A DNA stretch of 64,000 nt, from positions 124,001-188,000 of the forward strand of contig NZ_MCUN01000046.1 in NCBI RefSeq assembly GCF_002873455.1. Reading direction: 5' to 3'. The number at the start of each line of letters is the position of its first letter. Position 1 is the stretch's first letter. This stretch comes from Vibrio splendidus (GTDB lineage: Bacteria > Pseudomonadota > Gammaproteobacteria > Enterobacterales > Vibrionaceae). Positions 1-8,171 of the stretch are shown here, piece after piece. The position numbers were made by a program, and so were the translations under genes. The notes beneath the pieces were generated by a model. The model did no database searches. It was not told the origin of the DNA and was given only the letters and a program-made list of their open reading frames with translations.

Positions 1-241
1 GAGTAATGATAACGGAGTTACCTCTCTCATTAACCGTCGCCGACAAGCCCAGTTCCTTTGCAATATTTACTTTTGAAATGTCGACATTAATGCCTTTTCC
101 TTTTTTATAGTAATCCTCAGTTACAAGGTCGACAGAGTTCTGTGTAAACACAATAACCGTCATGATGGTCCAAATAACTACTGTCGCTGGCAGCGCGATT
201 AAGAACCACGGCCAAAACTGTTTATACCAAGGCTTTACCAT
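1..241 (-). CDS. ccoH: FixH/CcoH family protein, 3' part missing (runs off window)
   Basis: The reading frame starts at an ATG at 241 and is open to the window edge, so about 80 N-terminal residues are visible. It begins MVKPWYKQFWPWFLIALP, continues into one hydrophobic segment and then DLVTEDYYKKGKGINVD, which is the typical FixH layout: a short cytoplasmic start, one membrane helix, and a periplasmic domain opening with the ExYYxKG motif. FixH/CcoH proteins assist assembly of cbb3 oxidase in the inner membrane. It lies directly downstream of ccoP on the same strand, separated by a hairpin. Identity is firm; the end of the gene is not in the window. Confidence 0.85.
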   Translation of the reverse strand, partial: MVKPWYKQFWPWFLIALPATVVIWTIMTVIVFTQNSVDLVTEDYYKKGKGINVDISKVNIAKELGLSATVNERGNSVIIT

Positions 242-293
242 AAAAAATATCTCAAAAAAGAATAAAAAGAAGGGGTTATAAAATAAAGGAAAG

Positions 294-316
294 ACAGCCT
301 CTTAGAAAGAGGCTGT
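294..316 (-). terminator. Hairpin between ccoP and fixH
   Basis: A perfect 10-bp inverted repeat (ACAGCCTCTT / AAGAGGCTGT) with a 3-nt loop lies 11 bases beyond the ccoP stop. The downstream side on the minus strand lacks a long T-run, so it is more likely an attenuator or mRNA 3'-stabilising hairpin than a full terminator. Confidence 0.5.
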
Positions 317-326
317 TATTGAAATG

Positions 327-1301
327 TTACTTATTATCTGAGTTGCTTAAGCTCCACACGTACGATGCAACAAGCTGAACTTTGTCTTCGCCTAGAATAT
401 CTTTCCAAGCAGGCATTACGCCAGAACGTCCGTTCATTACTGTCTCAGTTACATCAGCGCGAGAATCGCCGAACAACCAATCGCGGTCTGTCAGGTCAGG
501 TGCACCTACAGCAGGGTTACCTTTACCATCTGTACCGTGACACGCAGCACATACGACGAAACGTGCTTTACCAGCTTCAGCTTCACGCACATTCACGCTA
601 CGACCAGAAAGGCTAAGAGTGTAGCTAACTACTTCTTTAACACCTTGCTCGCCTAGAGCGTCTTTCCACGCTGGCATTTGGCCGACACGACCGTGCATGA
701 TCGTAGTCACGATAGCTTGTGGTTCACCACCATATAACCATGCATCATCAGTTAGGTTAGGGAAACCTTTCTGACCACGTGCATCAGAGCCGTGACACTG
801 AGAACAGTTTTGCAGGAATAAACGCTGACCCACTTTGATTGCGTCAGCATCTGATGCAATGTCAGGAACAGAACGTAGACCATTTTCGTCGTGAGCTAGC
901 TTTTTGAACGCTTCACCAAAGTAGGTGTTTGCATCATCAAGCTCTTTCGCATACTCGTCCAATTGTTTGTTTGCTTGAGCCGTAGCGATTGCAGAGCGAG
1001 ACTCTTCGATACTACGAACTTCTTGATTTGAACTTGTCCAACCTAGTAGACCTTTAAAGTTGCCAAGGCCTGGGTATAGAGCAAGGTAAACCGCTGCAAA
1101 CACAATTGTACTGATGAAAAGGTATGTCCACCATTTTGGCAGTGGATTATTAAGCTCACGAATACCATCGTATTCATGGCCCATATCATGACCTGGTTCT
1201 ACGCCTGTTTTGTCTTTAAAACACCAACGAAGTAAAACCGCACAACCAATTAGGGTACCAATCGTAATCGCACTAACCCAGATACTCCAGAATGTACTCA
1301 T
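327..1301 (-). CDS. ccoP: cbb3-type cytochrome c oxidase subunit III (CcoP)
   Basis: 324 residues. Two N-terminal hydrophobic segments (about 5-25 and 58-77) anchor a periplasmic part with two c-type haem motifs, CSQCH at 166-170 and CAACH at 251-255. Each is followed by a methionine in GQMPAWKD or GVMPAWKD that can serve as axial ligand. CcoP is the dihaem subunit that receives electrons from soluble cytochrome c and passes them to CcoO/CcoN. Its ATG at 1301 shares one base with the ccoQ stop (TAATG), so translation is probably coupled. Length is normal for the family. Confidence 0.97.
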   Translation of the reverse strand: MSTFWSIWVSAITIGTLIGCAVLLRWCFKDKTGVEPGHDMGHEYDGIRELNNPLPKWWTYLFISTIVFAAVYLALYPGLGNFKGLLGWTSSNQEVRSIEESRSAIATAQANKQLDEYAKELDDANTYFGEAFKKLAHDENGLRSVPDIASDADAIKVGQRLFLQNCSQCHGSDARGQKGFPNLTDDAWLYGGEPQAIVTTIMHGRVGQMPAWKDALGEQGVKEVVSYTLSLSGRSVNVREAEAGKARFVVCAACHGTDGKGNPAVGAPDLTDRDWLFGDSRADVTETVMNGRSGVMPAWKDILGEDKVQLVASYVWSLSNSDNK

Positions 1302-1477
1302 TACTTTGTCACTCCTTGATTTTTAGAACTTGTTGCCGGCTCGTCGTCTGCAAACACTAGGTTCGCATCTTCGTCGAAACGTGTTTTACGATTCTTGCCA
1401 TATGCCCACCAAACGATGCCGATGAAACAAGCAAAAACAGTAACAGTCCAAACACTTTGAAATGTAATAATGTCCAT
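1301..1477 (-). CDS. ccoQ: cbb3-type cytochrome oxidase small subunit CcoQ
   Basis: A 58-residue protein starting MDIITFQSVWTV, with a single membrane helix (about residues 8-26), then AYGKNRKTRFDEDANLVF and an acidic, flexible end. The helix followed by YxxxRKxxFDEAAxLxF is the CcoQ/FixQ signature. CcoQ stabilises the oxidase core. It sits between ccoO (9-bp gap) and ccoP (1-bp overlap), the usual cco order. Short length and operon position together make the call secure. Confidence 0.9.
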   Translation of the reverse strand: MDIITFQSVWTVTVFACFIGIVWWAYGKNRKTRFDEDANLVFADDEPATSSKNQGVTK

Positions 1478-1486
1478 AATTATTCC

Positions 1487-2107
1487 TTATTTCATTGCGT
1501 GGCCAAGCGATTGAAGGTAAGCGATGATTGCATCCATCTCTGTTTTTCCTTCAACATCTTGTTTAGCGTTGGCAATTTGTTCGTCTGTGTAAGGAACACC
1601 AAATTGATTGCGGAAGAGTTCAAGCTTCTGCTTAGTCAATTTGCCATCAAGTACATTCTCAGCAAGCCATGGGAAACCAGGCATGTTTGATTCAGGAACA
1701 AGTTCGCGAGGGTCTAGGAGGTGAACACGGTGCCACTCATCAGAGTAACGATCACCAACACGCGCTAGATCAGGACCAGTACGCTTAGAGCCCCACAAGA
1801 ATGGGTGTTCCCAAACACTTTCGCCAGCTACAGAGTAGTGACCGTAACGTTCAGTTTCAGAGCGGAAAGGACGAATCATTTGGCTGTGACATACGTTACA
1901 GCCTTCACGGATATAAATATCACGACCTTCCATTTCCAGAGCAGAATAAACGCGTAGGTTTTCTACAGGTTCAGTCGTCTGCTTTTGGAAAATAAGAGGG
2001 GTGATTTCTACTAAAGCACCAAAGCTGATTGCAATAACGATTAAGATCGCTAGTAGACCAACGTTTTTCTCGACCAACTCATGGCGATTATTTGAATTTG
2101 AGCTCAT
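1487..2107 (-). CDS. ccoO: cbb3-type cytochrome c oxidase subunit II (CcoO)
   Basis: 206 residues with one N-terminal membrane anchor (about 16-39) and a periplasmic monohaem domain with CNVCH at 70-74 followed by SQMIRPFRSE, a hallmark of CcoO. It carries electrons from CcoP to the haem-copper subunit CcoN. It lies 11 bp after the ccoN stop and 9 bp before the ccoQ start, consistent with one transcript. Length is standard. Confidence 0.97.
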   Translation of the reverse strand: MSSNSNNRHELVEKNVGLLAILIVIAISFGALVEITPLIFQKQTTEPVENLRVYSALEMEGRDIYIREGCNVCHSQMIRPFRSETERYGHYSVAGESVWEHPFLWGSKRTGPDLARVGDRYSDEWHRVHLLDPRELVPESNMPGFPWLAENVLDGKLTKQKLELFRNQFGVPYTDEQIANAKQDVEGKTEMDAIIAYLQSLGHAMK

Positions 2108-2118
2108 TCTAAATCTCC

Positions 2119-3546
2119 TTAAGCCGGTTGAGGGATAGCTTTAAGGCTATCTTTAGGTGCAGAAACAGTTTTGTACGTGTTGTATGCCAATAAGAACATA
2201 CCAGATAGGAAGATGAAACCACCTAAGAAACGTACAAAGTAGAACGGGTAAGAAGCTTCTACAGACTCTACGAAGCTGTAAGTCAATGTACCGTCAGAGT
2301 TAACTGCACGCCACATCAGACCTTGCATCACGCCAGAGATCCACATTGCAACAATGTAGAAAACCGTACCAATCGTTGCTAACCAGAAGTGAACATTGAT
2401 TAGAGATACAGAGTACATACGCTCTTGACCAAATAGTTTAGGAACTAAGTGGTAAACCGAACCGATAGAAACCATAGCAACCCAACCTAACGCACCAGAG
2501 TGAACGTGACCAATAGTCCAGTCCGTGTAGTGAGATAGTGCGTTAACCGTTTTGATTGCCATCATAGGGCCTTCGAACGTCGACATGCCGTAAAATGATA
2601 GAGAAACGATTAGGAAACGTAGGATTGGGTCATAACGTAGCTTATGCCACGCACCAGATAGAGTCATAATACCGTTGATCATGCCACCCCAAGATGGAGC
2701 AAACAGAACCAAAGACATAACCATACCTAGAGACTGAGTCCAGTCTGGAAGTGCAGTGTAGTGTAGGTGGTGAGGACCAGCCCAGATATACAGTGACACA
2801 AGAGCCCAGAAGTGAACAATCGACAAACGGTAAGAGTAAACAGGGCGACCAGCTTGTTTAGGAACGAAGTAATACATCATACCTAGGAAACCAGCTGTCA
2901 ATAGGAAGCCTACCGCATTGTGTCCGTACCACCATTGCACCATTGCATCGATCGCTCCGGAATAAATCGAGTACGATTTAAACGCAGATACAGGAACAGC
3001 TAGGCTGTTAACGATGTGCAACACGGCAACCGTGATGATGAAGGCTCCGAAGAACCAGTTAGCTACATAAATGTGCGATGTCTTACGCTTAATCATGGTT
3101 CCGAAGAACACGACCGCATAAGCTACCCACACAAGAGTAATAGCAATATCGATTGGCCATTCAAGTTCTGCGTATTCTTTACCAGAGGTTAAACCTAACG
3201 GTAAAGTAATTGCAGCGGACAGGATAATCGCTTGCCAACCCCAAAAGGTAAAGGCTACGAGAGGGCCACCAAAGAGACGCGTCTGACAGGTACGTTGTAC
3301 AACATAATATGATGTTGCAAACAGCGCACTTGTACCGAACGCAAAAATAACCGCATTAGTATGCAGGGGACGTAAACGACTGTACGTCAGCCACGGCGTA
3401 TCAAAGTTTAGCTGTGGCCAAACTAATTGAGCGGCAATCAAAACACCAACGCCCATACCGACAATACCCCACAAAATTGTAACGAGGGTAAATTGACGGA
3501 CGACCGTATAGTTGTAGTTTTGTTCAAGCTGCTTTTCTTGGCTCAT
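2119..3546 (-). CDS. ccoN: cbb3-type cytochrome c oxidase catalytic subunit I (CcoN)
   Basis: About 475 residues with roughly 12 membrane helices. Metal-ligand histidines are visible in LRPLHTNAV, WWYGHNAVGF, AGPHHLHYT and GHVHSGALGW, which bind the low-spin haem b, CuB and haem b3. It reduces O2 to water with high affinity at low oxygen. An in-frame ATG lies two codons upstream (3552), but GGAAG is 7 nt from the ATG at 3546 and only 1 nt from the upstream one, so 3546 is preferred. First gene of the minus-strand cco operon; cbb3 operons are commonly under FNR/ArcA control, but I could not find a full FNR box here. Confidence 0.97.
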   Translation of the reverse strand: MSQEKQLEQNYNYTVVRQFTLVTILWGIVGMGVGVLIAAQLVWPQLNFDTPWLTYSRLRPLHTNAVIFAFGTSALFATSYYVVQRTCQTRLFGGPLVAFTFWGWQAIILSAAITLPLGLTSGKEYAELEWPIDIAITLVWVAYAVVFFGTMIKRKTSHIYVANWFFGAFIITVAVLHIVNSLAVPVSAFKSYSIYSGAIDAMVQWWYGHNAVGFLLTAGFLGMMYYFVPKQAGRPVYSYRLSIVHFWALVSLYIWAGPHHLHYTALPDWTQSLGMVMSLVLFAPSWGGMINGIMTLSGAWHKLRYDPILRFLIVSLSFYGMSTFEGPMMAIKTVNALSHYTDWTIGHVHSGALGWVAMVSIGSVYHLVPKLFGQERMYSVSLINVHFWLATIGTVFYIVAMWISGVMQGLMWRAVNSDGTLTYSFVESVEASYPFYFVRFLGGFIFLSGMFLLAYNTYKTVSAPKDSLKAIPQPA

Positions 3547-3804
3547 TTGCATGCTTCCAATTTCTTATTTACTACACTTTACTTCCAACACGACTCACGT
3601 CGTAATGCCACCCAAATTAGAAAGGGAAATTCAGCCTATTCAGGACCTTATTTCCACTTGCTGATTTTAAAAAAAAGTGGCATTTTCAACGCGACACTAT
3701 ACTTGAATTAACAAATCAATGACAGAGTAGTAACCTTACGCTTGGTCTGGAATTGGATTTTTATTTAAAAACTTTGAACTTTGTAACAAGGAGTAAAGAT
3801 TATA
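3547..3804. other. Divergent intergenic region, cco operon / small membrane protein
   Basis: About 258 bases between the divergent ccoN and the plus-strand gene at 3805. It must hold both promoters. A short inverted repeat ACGAC-tcac-GTCGT lies near 3590-3603 and an ATCAA half-site at 3715-3719, but no complete FNR palindrome could be found by eye. Confidence 0.4.
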
Positions 3805-4170
3805 ATGGCGGCACAAAAGCTAACAAAAGGCAGGCTTGTTCAAATTATCGTCATGTTGGTTATTTTAATAGCGGCATTTACTTGGAGAACAGTAACATAC
3901 GATAATAACGAAACAGTAAGCTGTATAATTTCAAAACCGTGTGAATTTAGCATTGATAATCATAATGTTTTAATTTCGGGCGATAGATCAGGGTATTCAA
4001 TCGAAACATCTAAAACTGGCAAATTTATCATTAGCTACCATGAGAGTGGAATTCTAGAAGAAAAAGGGCCATCGAATTGGCTGTTACAAACTAATGATAA
4101 GACCTCCTCAATAACAGTTACATTTCCACAACAGATAAACACGTTTTCCGTAAACCTTTCTAAAGAGTAA
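3805..4170 (+). CDS. Small membrane-anchored protein of unknown function
   Basis: 121 residues: a basic N-terminus (AAQKLTKGR), one hydrophobic helix (about 11-27), then an extracytoplasmic domain of about 90 residues rich in beta-forming residues with two cysteines (SCIISKPC) close to the membrane. AAGGAG lies 11 nt before the ATG, slightly long. It sits between the divergent cco operon and the NO-sensor pair; a hypothetical gene occupies the same position in other vibrios. A link to respiration or NO sensing is only inferred from position. No family recognised. Confidence 0.75.
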   Translation: MAAQKLTKGRLVQIIVMLVILIAAFTWRTVTYDNNETVSCIISKPCEFSIDNHNVLISGDRSGYSIETSKTGKFIISYHESGILEEKGPSNWLLQTNDKTSSITVTFPQQINTFSVNLSKE

Positions 4171-4285
4171 TAGAGGGAAAACTGAGTCACGCCTCGGTTC
4201 TTTTGATAGAAATATGTACCAAATCAGTGAAACACCATGCATTAAAGTGTTATAAAGAGGACATTAATAAAGTTTCCCGGAATCT

Positions 4286-5470
4286 ATGAAATTTCTATCA
4301 AAAGTCTCTTATTCCCTAGACGATAAAATCGCAGTAGATGAGTTGCTCAATGGGGTAGAAAACCCTGACGATATTGCCTGTCTTATTTGCTACTGCACAG
4401 AAGAGTACTCAACACTCGCTGTGCAGAGATACTTCGTAGATGTTCTCCCTAACACCCCAATACATGGCTGCACCACTTGTCACGGTATCATGACCGAAAC
4501 TGGGTTCCACTCAGGCCCAATTATAGGCGTACTCATCATCTATGACTCTGGGATCAACGCCTATGGTACGGGTATCGAGCATTTTAGCGACTCCATAAAC
4601 CAAAGTACCTTCAGCGCCATCGATAAAGCACTTAAGAACGCCAACCGAGAAGGTGAAATCCCCGATCTTATCTTGCTACATTCCACTCCAGGGAATGAAG
4701 AGAAGGTCATGGCAGCTATCGATAAGAAGTTTGGCACTGAGGTGCCTGTTATTGGTGGTAGCGCAGCGGACAATCAGGTTTCTGGAAACTGGAGCATCTT
4801 TACCGAAGAGTCACTCTCTATCAATGGCGTGTCTTTAACTGTGGTATTTGCTTCTCAGTCCATCTATTCGTCTTTTAGTGCAGGCCATACGCCCACGCGC
4901 TATTCTGGGAACGTCACAAAAGTAAGAAATCGAATATTGTTGGAGATTGACCATAGGCCAGCCGTTACCGTTTATAACGAATGGACCAATTTCCATTTAG
5001 GTGGCAGTGATGATGGTTATATATTCGAAAAGTCGTCAGTGTATCCGCTAGGGAGAAAAGTTGGCTCTTCATACGATTACCCATATTTCAAACTGTCCCA
5101 TTCAATCAGAGAAACAGAGTGTAATGGAATCGAGCTATTCACCGACATCAGTGAGGGCGACACCATCTATTTGATGCAGGGCTCTAAGCAACAATTGATA
5201 AGCCGTGCCGCTAATATTATTCACTCTTCTTACTACAACGATATGGATTTAGAAGAGAAACTAGGGGCGATCAATATCTTCTGCGCTGGGCCAATGTTGA
5301 ACCTTAAGCAAGATATGGACGAGGTTTGTGATCAAATAAATCAAGCACTTAATGGACTCCCATACATATGTCCATTCACCTTTGGTGAACAAGGAAGGCT
5401 ATCTGGCGGTGAGAGTGCGCACGGAAACTTAATGGTATCGTCTGCAACGTTTTATAGGTTGAAAAAGTAA
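4286..5470 (+). CDS. nosP: FIST-domain sensor protein, NosP type
   Basis: 394 residues, soluble, no signal peptide. It has FIST_N followed by FIST_C: the N-terminal part contains PIHGCTTCHGIM and later VPVIGGSAAD; the C-terminal part ends CPFTFGEQG and AHGNLMVSS, both typical of FIST proteins. In V. cholerae the FIST protein next to the cco operon is NosP, a haem-binding nitric-oxide sensor that controls the adjacent hybrid kinase. Same place, same partner here. The stop overlaps the kinase start (TAATG), so stoichiometric expression is likely. The CTTCH at 62-66 looks like a c-type haem motif but is within the normal FIST GCTT segment. Haem binding is inferred from orthology. Confidence 0.82.
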   Translation: MKFLSKVSYSLDDKIAVDELLNGVENPDDIACLICYCTEEYSTLAVQRYFVDVLPNTPIHGCTTCHGIMTETGFHSGPIIGVLIIYDSGINAYGTGIEHFSDSINQSTFSAIDKALKNANREGEIPDLILLHSTPGNEEKVMAAIDKKFGTEVPVIGGSAADNQVSGNWSIFTEESLSINGVSLTVVFASQSIYSSFSAGHTPTRYSGNVTKVRNRILLEIDHRPAVTVYNEWTNFHLGGSDDGYIFEKSSVYPLGRKVGSSYDYPYFKLSHSIRETECNGIELFTDISEGDTIYLMQGSKQQLISRAANIIHSSYYNDMDLEEKLGAINIFCAGPMLNLKQDMDEVCDQINQALNGLPYICPFTFGEQGRLSGGESAHGNLMVSSATFYRLKK

Positions 5471-7194
5471 TGGGTTCTGAAGGTCAAGAAGCGCTGCAAG
5501 AAGCACGTATTGAACTGCAAAAACTAAAATCCCGAGAGCGAAAGTTGGCTGAAGAGAATAGGGTGATCTTATCAACCATCTCTGCGATCAGTAAGGCAAG
5601 TAACATATCTGAGATATTTTATAGCCTTGAATTTGTGCTCAAAAAATACATTAAATTTGATGACTTTATCGTAATATCTAGGGTAGGAAACGAAGGCAAT
5701 TTTAAGACCCTACTAACCAATAACAAAGTCTTCGAACAGATGAATTGGAGCGATTGCGGCAAGCTATCGCGAGTGATCAATGGAGAGTGCGCCATCCTTT
5801 TTGAACCCAAGTCTCTTGGGGAATTCAACTCTCTGCATCCCATTGTCCTCGACCAAATCAACTCCGTTTTGATTACTGGTATTGATAGTGGGCTAACGCA
5901 GTCCGTCATCATCTTTATCCATTCCAATACCAAGCACTTTAGTGTTGAAACCAAAGCAACCCTAAACCGCTTTAGACCATTGATTGAGCGTGCTGTTTTC
6001 GATATTGAAAACAAAGAAAAGCTTGAAGCTACGGTTAGAGAACGCACAGCAGAACTCGTCACAGCTAGGAAAGATGCAGAGAGAGCCAACAGGGCAAAGT
6101 CTGAATTCCTAGCAATGATGAGTCATGAATTAAGAACACCGTTAAATGCCATCATTGGCTTAATTGACACGCTGAAATCCACACATCTGAACGACGAACA
6201 ACAGTCTATACTGCTCAATATGAGCACATCATCTGAACTTCTACTGGCGATTATCAGTGATGTATTGGACTTTTCTAAGATCGAGTCAGGATGTTTTTCG
6301 CTTGCGCCTCAATGGAGCAACGTAAGAGACACTGTAACTTTTGTATTATCTGAACAAAAGAAGACAGCAGACGATAAAGGATTGGTGCTAACGATAACCA
6401 GCGATATCCCTGAAGGTGAACTTCATTATATCGACCCAAGCCGTCTGGCACAGATCCTCTTTAACCTAATTGGCAATGCGATTAAGTTCACTGAGCGTGG
6501 ACATGTACACGTTTCTATCAAGTACCAGCAGAGCTCATTCTATATAACAGTAGAAGACTCTGGGATTGGTATCAGCTCACAACAAATTTCGTCGCTGTTC
6601 AGTCCATTCGTGCAAGCTGATAGCACAATCACACGCAGATTTGGTGGTACAGGTTTGGGCCTGGCGATCACAAAAAGACTTGTTGAGCTAATGCGTGGGC
6701 GCATATCGGTAGAAAGTGAACCAGGAAAAGGCTCTAAATTCGAAGTACAGTTGCCAGTGCTTACCAGAGTCATGAACAATTTGTCTAACAATGAAAATAA
6801 TGAATGTGCACGAGAGTTAAGAAGCCGGTATTCAGTGTTAGTTGTCGAAGACAATCCAACGAACCAAATGGTGATTAAATTAATCCTAACGCGACAAGGC
6901 CATGAAGTTTTCATCGCAAGCAACGGTGAGGAAGCTATTGGCTTTGTTGAAAGATCCAATGACTCGATAGATATTATCTTAATGGATGTGTCGATGCCGG
7001 TAATGGATGGATTAACCACAACCAAATATATGAGAGACGCGAACATCAAAACGCCAATCGTCGCGCTAACAGCTCACACATCAGTAGAAGACAAATGTTC
7101 ATGCTTAGCGGTAGGCATGAATGATTTCGTTACCAAACCAGTAAGAACCAAAGAGATTACAGAGGCTATTGATCGATTAATGCTTGAAGTCTAA
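5470..7194 (+). CDS. vpsV: Hybrid sensor histidine kinase, VpsV type (NosP partner)
   Basis: 574 residues, cytosolic. Order: N-terminal coiled coil (about 5-35), a GAF-like region (about 40-185), a second coil with ATVRERTAELVTARKDAER, HisKA with phospho-acceptor His219 in MMSHELRTPLNAIIG, an HATPase domain (FNLIGNAIKFT, DSGIGI, FGGTGLGLAI), and a C-terminal receiver with Asp506 in IILMDVSMPVMDG and a conserved KP near the end. In V. cholerae the equivalent kinase is inhibited by NosP and feeds into biofilm and quorum-sensing regulation. Translationally coupled to nosP. No output domain, so a separate phosphotransfer protein is expected. Confidence 0.85.
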   Translation: MGSEGQEALQEARIELQKLKSRERKLAEENRVILSTISAISKASNISEIFYSLEFVLKKYIKFDDFIVISRVGNEGNFKTLLTNNKVFEQMNWSDCGKLSRVINGECAILFEPKSLGEFNSLHPIVLDQINSVLITGIDSGLTQSVIIFIHSNTKHFSVETKATLNRFRPLIERAVFDIENKEKLEATVRERTAELVTARKDAERANRAKSEFLAMMSHELRTPLNAIIGLIDTLKSTHLNDEQQSILLNMSTSSELLLAIISDVLDFSKIESGCFSLAPQWSNVRDTVTFVLSEQKKTADDKGLVLTITSDIPEGELHYIDPSRLAQILFNLIGNAIKFTERGHVHVSIKYQQSSFYITVEDSGIGISSQQISSLFSPFVQADSTITRRFGGTGLGLAITKRLVELMRGRISVESEPGKGSKFEVQLPVLTRVMNNLSNNENNECARELRSRYSVLVVEDNPTNQMVIKLILTRQGHEVFIASNGEEAIGFVERSNDSIDIILMDVSMPVMDGLTTTKYMRDANIKTPIVALTAHTSVEDKCSCLAVGMNDFVTKPVRTKEITEAIDRLMLEV

Positions 7195-7342
7195 TAAACG
7201 TATTCTTAATCGAAGATTAGGATATATGTTTATTAGGTATTTTATGGTAAATAGTCTTACTGTTAAATAGAACGACAATTAATTCGATAGACAAGACGCA
7301 GGGCACTATGAAAAGACACTAATTTCATAAACGCTAGAATTA

Positions 7343-7370
7343 ATTTAACATAATATACATAATACGCACT
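7343..7370 (-). other. dif1: dif1 XerC/XerD recombination site (chromosome dimer resolution)
   Basis: Read on the minus strand the 28 bases are an 11-bp XerC arm AGTGCGTATTA, a 6-bp centre TGTATA and an 11-bp XerD arm TTATGTTAAAT. This differs from the V. cholerae dif1 as I remember it at only two positions. Proximity to matP and to terminus genes fits. It is also the left edge of the phage element, with the XerC arm facing the phage, as expected when a phage integrates by XerC strand exchange and re-creates a working dif. Confidence 0.92.
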
Positions 7371-7602
7371 AAGGCGTAAGTTCTTTCTGAGGGCTGTCTA
7401 GCTGCTCTTGAGCCTGAATCTGTGGGTAGATTCGAATAAAGCTAAGCATGCTCTGTAACGTCTCAATTTCTTCAAGCATGTGAAATGTCAATTTGTCGCC
7501 TATTTCTTCAGTGTAAGCACCGGAGTTTAAGAACGTAGACATGTTGTGAAGATCATTAACCTTGTCGGAAACATCCGTTAGCGTGTACTCTTGGAAACTC
7601 AT
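7369..7602 (-). CDS. 77-aa protein at the dif-proximal end of the phage element (RstC position)
   Basis: 77 residues, acidic, mainly helical (DVSDKVNDLHNMSTFLNSG, HMLEEIETLQSMLSFI), no membrane segment or signal peptide. Its TAG stop at 7369-7371 uses two bases of the dif XerC arm, so the coding end is formed at the recombination site. It lies alone after a hairpin that separates it from the replication genes. RS1 satellites carry in the same place rstC, a 76-aa antirepressor. Size and position match, but I cannot show homology from memory; an unrelated small phage protein is possible. Confidence 0.6.
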   Translation of the reverse strand: MSFQEYTLTDVSDKVNDLHNMSTFLNSGAYTEEIGDKLTFHMLEEIETLQSMLSFIRIYPQIQAQEQLDSPQKELTP

Positions 7603-7632
7603 AATTAACTCTCGTATAGTTGATTGTGATAG

Positions 7633-7664
7633 AAGCCCGTAGCTGTCTCATCAGTTACGGGCTT
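7633..7664. terminator. Hairpin within the phage element
   Basis: Perfect 9-bp inverted repeat AAGCCCGTA / TACGGGCTT with a 14-nt loop, directly after the zinc-ribbon gene on the minus strand. The T-rich tail (GCTTTGTTTT) is on the plus strand, the minus-strand tail is weak. It probably separates replication genes from the 77-aa gene, like the central terminator of filamentous phages. Confidence 0.55.
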
Positions 7665-7668
7665 TGTT

Positions 7669-7884
7669 TTAATCAGTAATAATTGGCTCTTCTTCCGTTA
7701 GCGTTCGTAACGATGATTCACAATTGGGACACTCAATCTTAGATAAGAATCCACTAATGTAGACTTCCTCATCCCAGAATAATTTATAGCAAGACGTACA
7801 TTGATATTTAGGGTCATCTTCACGGCTCACCATCATAAATCCCCCCTTATAGAGAATGGTACGTTTCGGTAAATTCCAAATCAT
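7669..7884 (-). CDS. Small phage zinc-ribbon protein
   Basis: 71 residues with two CxxC pairs, CTSC and CPNC, spaced by about 24 residues: a zinc ribbon. The ATG at 7884 overlaps the stop of the ssDNA-binding gene (ATGA) and has GGAG 8 nt upstream. An internal ATGATGGTG (residues 17-19) preceded by a run of G could also serve as start, giving a 55-residue product that still holds both CxxC pairs. Member of the rep-ssb operon of the element. Function unknown; small zinc-ribbon proteins occur in several Vibrio filamentous phages. Confidence 0.65.
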   Translation of the reverse strand: MIWNLPKRTILYKGGFMMVSREDDPKYQCTSCYKLFWDEEVYISGFLSKIECPNCESSLRTLTEEEPIITD

Positions 7885-8162
7885 AAATCCAGCTCCAGAG
7901 GTGTGATGATTTTCCCGTACTTCTTTAGCTCCACAGTGCCAAAGTTATTAACGATATAAGAAGAGCTATGAAAGGTATAAAATCCGGCTTCATAAGGTGG
8001 TTGACCTTCTTCAAGTTGAACCTTGGTGAGCGTTGGGAAACGACCTTGTAGATGTGCATAAGCATCTTGTTCATAAATAGTACGCGGTGGCTTGCCGTCT
8101 TTCCCTGGCATGGTTCTAGGTATGACTTTTACGTCTTCTTTGAATACTTCGATTTTTAACAT
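7881..8162 (-). CDS. Filamentous phage ssDNA-binding protein (gene V/G5P family)
   Basis: 93 residues. The pattern GKPPRTIYEQDAYAHL, then GQPPYEAGFYTFHSSSY, then NFGTVELKKY matches the helix-destabilising protein family: a small OB-fold that coats nascent phage single strands and switches replication from double- to single-stranded synthesis. In CTX phage this role belongs to RstB. It begins 10 nt after the replication initiator on the same strand and overlaps the next gene by 4 nt. Confidence 0.85.
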   Translation of the reverse strand: MLKIEVFKEDVKVIPRTMPGKDGKPPRTIYEQDAYAHLQGRFPTLTKVQLEEGQPPYEAGFYTFHSSSYIVNNFGTVELKKYGKIITPLELDL

Positions 8163-8171
8163 GGTGTTTTC

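Noticed and set aside
3701..3719. Possible FNR box upstream of ccoN
   Set aside because: TTGAA and ATCAA half-sites exist but the spacing is 7, not 4, and no full TTGAT-N4-ATCAA palindrome is present.
4469..4483. CXXCH in the FIST protein as a true c-type cytochrome motif
   Set aside because: The protein has no signal peptide, so covalent haem attachment in the periplasm is not possible; the motif lies in the standard FIST GCTT segment.
6540..7049. Minus-strand frame of 169 codons inside the hybrid kinase gene
   Set aside because: Antisense to the HATPase and receiver domains, which are clearly real.
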